Part shown: positions 6,001 to 9,087 of the stretch, piece after piece
Layout of the letters: each line of letters begins with the position of its first letter
How positions within the stretch are numbered: position 1 is the first letter of the stretch
From: VFJZ01 sp038321545
GTDB lineage: Bacteria > Actinomycetota > Thermoleophilia > Gaiellales > F1-60-MAGs149
Length of the DNA: 9,087 nucleotides
Reading direction: 5' to 3'
Assembly: GCA_038321545.1 (NCBI GenBank)
Contig: JBBQFB010000162.1
Span: forward strand, 1-9,087
Position numbers and translations under genes: made by a program
The notes under the pieces: model-generated
The model's database searches: none
Told to the model about the DNA's origin: nothing
Seen by the model: the letters and a program-made list of their open reading frames with translations, nothing else

Positions 6001-7014
6001 GTGGAGCCCGACCGCTTCGATTACATCGAGACATCGCCCGGCGTCGATCCTGTCGACGTCGAAGAGGTGCTGGAGAAGTCCGGCCTCGAGGTGATCGGGT
6101 TCGACGCCGTCGACGAGGAAGAGGAAGACGTCTTCGAGGAGCCGGCCCCCGAGGGGCCGGCGGCCGGCCCGACGATTGACGTCGGCGTCCGCCATCGCGA
6201 CCACGACCCGGTGCGCGCGTACCTGCGCGAGATCGGCAAGGTGCCGCTGCTGACCGGCGAGGAGGAGATCTCCCTCGCGAAGCGCGTCGAGCGTGGCGAT
6301 CCGGCCGCCAAGCAGGCGCTGATCGAGGCGAACCTGCGCCTCGTCGTCTCCGTCGCGAAGCGCTACGTCGGCCGCGGGATGCTGTTCCTGGACCTGATCC
6401 AGGAGGGCAACCTCGGCCTGATGCGCGCCGTCGAGAAGTTCGACTGGCGCCGCGGCTACAAGTTCTCGACGTACGCCACGTGGTGGATCCGCCAGGCGAT
6501 CACCCGCGGCATCGCCGACCAGGCACGCACGATCCGCGTGCCCGTGCACATGGTTGAGACGATCAACAAGCTCGTCCGCGTCCGCCGCCAGCTGACCCAG
6601 GAGCTGGAGCGCGATCCGACGAACGAGGAGATCGCGCTCAAGATGGAGATCACGCCGGAGCGCGTGGAGCAGATCCTGAAGATCGCACAGGAACCGGTGT
6701 CGCTCGAGACGCCCGTCGGCGACGAGGACGACTCGAGCCTCGGTGACTTCATCGAGGATGACGAGCTGGCGCGCCCGCACGTCGCCGTCGACTCGAAGCT
6801 GCGCGGCGAGGAGCTGGCCGGCGTGCTGTCGTCGCTGTCGCATCGCGAGCGCAAGGTGATCGAGCTGCGGTACGGCATCGGCGGCGGCGAGCCGATGACG
6901 CTCGAGGAGGTCGGCCGCTACTTCGGCGTCACGCGCGAGCGGATCCGCCAGATCGAGACCCGCACCCTCTTCAAGCTGAAGTCCATGCGTGCCGCGGGGC
7001 GTTTCAGCGATTGA
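6001..7014 (+). CDS. rpoD: RNA polymerase primary-type sigma factor, sigma-70 family (RpoD/SigA)
   Basis: A 337-residue sigma-70 factor that directs RNA polymerase to -35/-10 promoters. Region 1.2 is DPVRAYLREIGKVPLLTGEEE (69-89). Region 2 includes NLRLVVSVAKRYVGRGM, DLIQEGNLGLMRAVEKFD and the -10-recognition/melting segment YKFSTYATWWIRQAITR (153-169). Region 3 spans about 176-245 (RTIRVPVHMVE ...). Region 4 ends in the -35-reading helix-turn-helix LEEVGRYFGVTRERIRQIE (301-319). These are all primary-sigma signatures, and linkage to dnaG supports a housekeeping role. Region 1.1 is nearly absent: only VEEVLEKSGLEVIGFDAVDEE (20-40) resembles its end, followed by an acidic and Pro/Ala/Gly-rich linker. 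It starts with GTG behind a good ribosome binding site. A group-2 (non-essential, primary-like) sigma is a less likely alternative. The tRNA-Asn gene follows 33 nt later. Confidence 0.93.
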   Translation: MEPDRFDYIETSPGVDPVDVEEVLEKSGLEVIGFDAVDEEEEDVFEEPAPEGPAAGPTIDVGVRHRDHDPVRAYLREIGKVPLLTGEEEISLAKRVERGDPAAKQALIEANLRLVVSVAKRYVGRGMLFLDLIQEGNLGLMRAVEKFDWRRGYKFSTYATWWIRQAITRGIADQARTIRVPVHMVETINKLVRVRRQLTQELERDPTNEEIALKMEITPERVEQILKIAQEPVSLETPVGDEDDSSLGDFIEDDELARPHVAVDSKLRGEELAGVLSSLSHRERKVIELRYGIGGGEPMTLEEVGRYFGVTRERIRQIETRTLFKLKSMRAAGRFSD

Positions 7015-7029
7015 TCCGAACGGGCCGGG

Positions 7030-7035
7030 TATACT
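7030..7035 (+). promoter_or_regulatory. -10 box for tRNA-Asn
   Basis: TATACT matches five of six positions of the -10 consensus in a GC-rich gap and would start transcription near 7042, six bases before the mature tRNA. No good -35 is found: TTGATC at 7011-7016 overlaps the sigma stop but leaves only a 13-bp spacer. Read-through from the sigma gene could add to expression. Confidence 0.5.
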
Positions 7036-7047
7036 CCGGTCAGCCGA

Positions 7048-7119
7048 TCCTCGGTAGCTCAACGGCAGAGCATCCGACTGTTAATCGGAGGGTTGTAAGT
7101 TCGAATCTTACCCGAGGAG
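7048..7119 (+). tRNA. tRNA-Asn (anticodon GTT)
   Basis: A complete 72-nt cloverleaf. The acceptor stem is TCCTCGG/CCGAGGA (7048-7054 with 7112-7118), the D stem GCTC/GAGC, the anticodon stem TCCGA/TCGGA with loop CTGTTAA (anticodon GTT at 7080-7082), the variable region GGGTT, the T stem GTAAG/CTTAC with loop TTCGAAT, and the discriminator G at 7119. U1-A72 and G73 are typical of bacterial tRNA-Asn. CCA is not encoded, so it must be added by the nucleotidyltransferase. An intrinsic terminator follows 8 nt downstream. Confidence 0.98.
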
Positions 7120-7127
7120 CTTCTGAT

Positions 7128-7153
7128 GAAAGCCCTGCAAATGCAGGGCTTTC
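7128..7153. terminator. Intrinsic terminator after tRNA-Asn
   Basis: An 11-bp perfect stem, GAAAGCCCTGC (7128-7138) with GCAGGGCTTTC (7143-7153), encloses an AAAT loop. The A-run on the left and T-run on the right of the stem make it a Rho-independent terminator readable from both directions. It would end the tRNA transcript and could also stop the minus-strand operon coming from the right. Confidence 0.8.
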
Positions 7154-7484
7154 GTCGTTCTGGACGGTCGCGCGCGATACCCTCGCGCGGTGCGGTTGGT
7201 CCGTTCGGGGGAGGGCGGACGCCACCAGCCTGCCGAAGCTCGAGGTAGGCAGTCCCGCTGGACGTCAGGGCCGATCACGGCGACCGACAGCGAGGTGCAC
7301 TTGTGCGAGTCAGGATTTCCGTCACCTGCCCGGTGAGCACCGCGGCGTCGACCGCCCCGCAGCAGATCGCCGGGCCGCAGCTCCGCCGCGTCTACACGGA
7401 CGCGGATCGTCTCGACGATCTGCGGGCGATCGTCGACCGGCACGACGCCGCCACCCGTCCCGACGCAGCGTAGAGCGCCTCGCG
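7154..7484. other. Gene-poor 331-bp stretch between tRNA-Asn and the minus-strand operon
   Basis: I see no confidently coding gene here. It holds a second hairpin (CGCGCGA at 7171-7177 with TCGCGCG at 7183-7189, loop TACCC), a weak 5-bp inverted repeat (CTGCC 7230-7234 with GGCAG 7248-7252), and one plausible but unproven small reading frame at 7303-7473. On the minus strand the same DNA reads in places like protein (for example RPQIVETIRVRV and AELRPGDLLRGG, about 7355-7435) but soon turns into low-quality frame. That leaves either a decayed gene or chance in GC-rich DNA. No copy of the tRNA 3' end, integrase or insertion sequence was seen. Confidence 0.5.
7303..7473 (+). CDS. Possible small hypothetical protein (56 aa)
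   Basis: A GTG-started frame of 56 codons ending in TAG, preceded by AGCGAGG (7289-7295) seven bases upstream. Its third positions are mostly G or C, as in the genuine genes. The product starts VRISVTCPVSTAAS and ends with a charged helix-like segment (RRVYTDADRLDDLRAIVDRH) that is rich in Arg and Asp. I recognise no family. The complementary minus frame has equally good codon statistics, so strand and reality are both uncertain. It may be a small gene, a remnant or chance. Confidence 0.22.
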   Translation: MRVRISVTCPVSTAASTAPQQIAGPQLRRVYTDADRLDDLRAIVDRHDAATRPDAA

Positions 7485-7566
7485 CTACGCGAGCTCGAAG
7501 AAGCGCTCCAGCTCCCGGTCGGTGACGAGCGCGCGGAACTCTCGTACCCCAGAAGGCCGCCACCGG

Positions 7567-7854
7567 TCAGGCGATCACGCGGCACGACTCGGGGATCACG
7601 CGCACGAGCGCGTCGACGTAGCCCGTGTCGGCGCCGCCGACCGTCGCGTTCGTCGCCATCACGTCGTGGAAGTCGAGCCCCAGCGTGACGGCCGGCATGC
7701 CCATCCCGTCGCGGAGCGCGCTCTCGACCTTCCGGCGCGAGATGTACTTGCCGCGCAGCGTGCCCTGGGTGTCGACGATGCCGACGGTGACGAACTCGGC
7801 GCCCGTCTCCTGCAGGACGCGCAGGGCGTCCTCGACCGTGACGACGTCCAGCAT
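7567..7854 (-). pseudogene. Glutamine synthetase-family fragment (N-terminal domain only)
   Basis: The 95-residue product matches only the N-terminal beta-grasp part of glutamine synthetase-like ligases (the GS/gamma-glutamyl-amine ligase group). FVTVGIVDTQGTLRGKYIS (21-39) is the conserved first-strand region, followed by LGLDFHDVM and GYVDALVRVIPESCRVI, where intact relatives run on into the PW..G active-site entry and about 350 more residues. The frame stops exactly there. Just beyond, in another minus-strand frame at 7485-7547, the sequence encodes VREFRALVTDRELERFFELA and a stop. That looks like a possible C-terminal tail, so an internal deletion is likely. The start lies 2 nt after the stop of the upstream hydrolase gene with no ribosome binding site, preserving an operon-like junction. 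Without the catalytic domain it cannot have ligase activity. A small stand-alone domain with another role is the alternative. Confidence 0.62.
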
Positions 7855-7856
7855 GG

Positions 7857-8723
7857 TCAGTCGGCGTCCAGAAAGGCCGCCGCCTCGGCCGTGTAGCGCT
7901 CAAGCTCTTCCAGATGGGCGACGTGCGCGCTGTGCTCGAACACGACCATCCGGGCACCGCGGATGCCGGCTGCAAGCGTCTCCGAGCAGGCCGGAGTGAT
8001 CTCGTCATAGCGGCCGCAGGTGACCAGCGTCGGGTTGTCGATCCGGTGCAGATCGGCCGTCCGGTCCCAGTCGCGCAGCTCGGCGCCGACGACGTCGAAC
8101 TCGGTCGGTCCGTTCATCGTCAGGTAGACCGCGTTGCCATCCAGCTCGTCGGCGGTCCGCTGCATCGCCTCCGGCCACGGATCGAGCCGGCACAGGTGGC
8201 GCTGGTAGAAGACCATCACGGCCGCCTGGTATTCGGGGCTGTCGTACTCCCCGCGGTCGCCGAGCTCGATCAGCGTCGTGCGGGCCGGCTCGGGCAGCAC
8301 CTCGATCAGCCTGCGCGCCTCGGCCGTGAACTGCGGGATGCTGGCCGACGTCGAGGCCAGGATCACGCGTTCGACGCCGGTCGCGCCGCGGCACAGGTAC
8401 TCGATCGCGAGCCAGCCGCCCCATGACTGCCCGAACAGGTGGCACCGCTCGAGACCGAGCGCGTCACGGACCGCGTCGACCTCGGCCACGAACCGGTCGA
8501 ACGTCCACAGCGAGGTGTCGTCCGGCTTGTCCGACAGCCCGCAGCCGAGCTGGTCGTAGAGGATCACCGGCCGGGTCTCGGCGAGTTTCTCGGCGAACGG
8601 ACGGATGTAGTAGTGGGCGGCGCCGGGGCCGCCGTGCAGGGTCAGGACCGGCGTGCCCGATCCGCCGCCGAGGCGCTCGTACCAGACCCGCCCGCCGGGA
8701 ACCGCGATGTGGCCTTCGCTCAT
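7857..8723 (-). CDS. Proline iminopeptidase-family alpha/beta hydrolase
   Basis: A 288-residue alpha/beta hydrolase of peptidase family S33. HGGPG (30-34) is the oxyanion-hole motif typical of prolyl aminopeptidases. YDQLGCGLSDKP (57-67) is the next family landmark. The nucleophile elbow GQSWGG has Ser100, and the remaining triad residues are Asp240 (CGRYDEITP) and His267 (HSAHVAHLEE). A helical cap lies at about 125-215. Family members release N-terminal proline or act on amino-acid amides and related small esters; the sequence does not fix the substrate. Length is normal (about 290-310) and no signal peptide is visible, so it is cytoplasmic. Its ATG overlaps the stop of the upstream methyltransferase as ATGA, and the glutamine synthetase-like fragment follows after 2 nt. 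Pairing with a ligase of the GS family suggests an old amide/peptide metabolism unit, which is an inference. Confidence 0.9.
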   Translation of the reverse strand: MSEGHIAVPGGRVWYERLGGGSGTPVLTLHGGPGAAHYYIRPFAEKLAETRPVILYDQLGCGLSDKPDDTSLWTFDRFVAEVDAVRDALGLERCHLFGQSWGGWLAIEYLCRGATGVERVILASTSASIPQFTAEARRLIEVLPEPARTTLIELGDRGEYDSPEYQAAVMVFYQRHLCRLDPWPEAMQRTADELDGNAVYLTMNGPTEFDVVGAELRDWDRTADLHRIDNPTLVTCGRYDEITPACSETLAAGIRGARMVVFEHSAHVAHLEELERYTAEAAAFLDAD

Positions 8724-9087
8724 GGTGCGATTGTCGCAGCGACGCGGTGGAACGCAATGGCGCTCGCGGCCGCGACGTTCAGCGAGTCGACGCCTGGCGC
8801 CATCGGGATGCGCACCCGCAGGTCGGTCGCCGCCAGCGCGGCCGCCGTCAGGCCGGGCCCCTCGGCGCCCAGCAGCAGCGCGATCGGTCCGGTCGCCGGC
8901 AGACGGTCGATCGGTATGGCGTCGTCGCCCGGCGTCAGGGCGGCGACCGTGAAGCCCGCGGCGCGTGCGTCGGCGAGCGCGTCCGGCCAGGCCCGCGCCC
9001 GCGCCCACGGCACCGTCAGCGTGTGGCCCATCGACACGCGGATCGGCCGGCGTGCGAACGGGTCGGCGGTGCGCGGGTCGAGCAGCA
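8720..9087 (-). CDS. TrmH/SpoU family RNA methyltransferase, C-terminal part (runs off the right edge)
   Basis: About 122 residues are visible, and the 5' end lies beyond the window. The frame stays open to the edge, with LLDPRTADPFARRPIRVSMG upstream of the first ATG at 9037, so that ATG is internal and not the start. The conserved SPOUT knot is present: ALLLGAEGPGL (motif 2, S-adenosylmethionine loop) and RIPMAPGVDSLNVAAASAIAFH (motif 3, with the knot Asn). ADPF.RR..R.SMG is typical of TrmH-type 2'-O-ribose methyltransferases acting on rRNA or tRNA. The exact target (for example 23S G2251 or a tRNA Gm) is not decidable here. Its TGA overlaps the hydrolase ATG by 4 nt, so the two are co-translated. 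The operon promoter is outside the window. Confidence 0.9.
   Translation of the reverse strand, partial: LLDPRTADPFARRPIRVSMGHTLTVPWARARAWPDALADARAAGFTVAALTPGDDAIPIDRLPATGPIALLLGAEGPGLTAAALAATDLRVRIPMAPGVDSLNVAAASAIAFHRVAATIAP

Noticed and set aside
7100..7130. tRNA-Asn 3' end as an attachment site of an integrated element
   Set aside because: No direct repeat of the tRNA 3' end and no integrase or excisionase gene is visible up to the right edge. Only a whole-genome search could revive the idea.
7011..7688. 225-codon plus-strand open frame starting at the sigma stop
   Set aside because: It reads straight through the tRNA-Asn gene (the GSSTAEHPTVNRRVVSSNLTRGA pattern is translated tRNA) and the terminator, then antisense to the GS fragment.
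7914..8426. 170-codon plus-strand frame opposite the alpha/beta hydrolase
   Set aside because: It is antisense to a gene with a complete catalytic triad and HGGPG motif, and has no family features of its own.

Overview
This is a GC-rich bacterial chromosome segment, most likely from a deep-branching actinobacterium such as a Thermoleophilia (Gaiellales/Solirubrobacterales) relative. That is an inference. It rests on very high GC at third codon positions, GTG starts, very few Shine-Dalgarno sites, a dgt-dnaG pair (known from mycobacteria) joined directly to an rpoD-type sigma factor gene, and a tRNA-Asn without an encoded CCA. Almost everything here is core housekeeping.

Left part (1-1615): the 3' end of an rRNA operon (5S rRNA, + strand) runs into a perfect UUCG-capped hairpin. 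This hairpin also lies just past the stop of a convergent minus-strand histidine phosphatase (196-819). A 34-bp gap with TAnnnT boxes facing both ways separates it from a divergent short-chain dehydrogenase/reductase (854-1615).

Middle part (1655-7014, + strand): a compact cluster of citramalate synthase, dGTPase-like HD phosphohydrolase, DNA primase and primary-type sigma factor. The first two gene pairs overlap by 1 and 4 nt, and the last is separated by 7 nt carrying a ribosome binding site. It links isoleucine-precursor synthesis, dNTP turnover, replication priming and transcription initiation. An AT-rich island inside dgt carries a good sigma-70-type promoter that could drive dnaG-rpoD independently. 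A tRNA-Asn(GTT) with its own -10 box and a strong intrinsic terminator closes this block.

Right part (7154-9087): about 330 bp without a confident gene, followed by a minus-strand operon entering from the right edge: TrmH/SpoU rRNA methyltransferase (5' end cut by the window), proline-iminopeptidase-family hydrolase (4-nt ATGA overlap), and a 95-residue fragment matching only the N-terminal domain of a glutamine-synthetase-family enzyme. This last gene appears to have lost its catalytic domain. I saw no CRISPR array, insertion sequence, prophage or defence system. The most interesting points are the internal promoter, the broken glutamine synthetase gene, the unusual gene order, the abbreviated sigma N-terminus and the tiny divergent promoter region.
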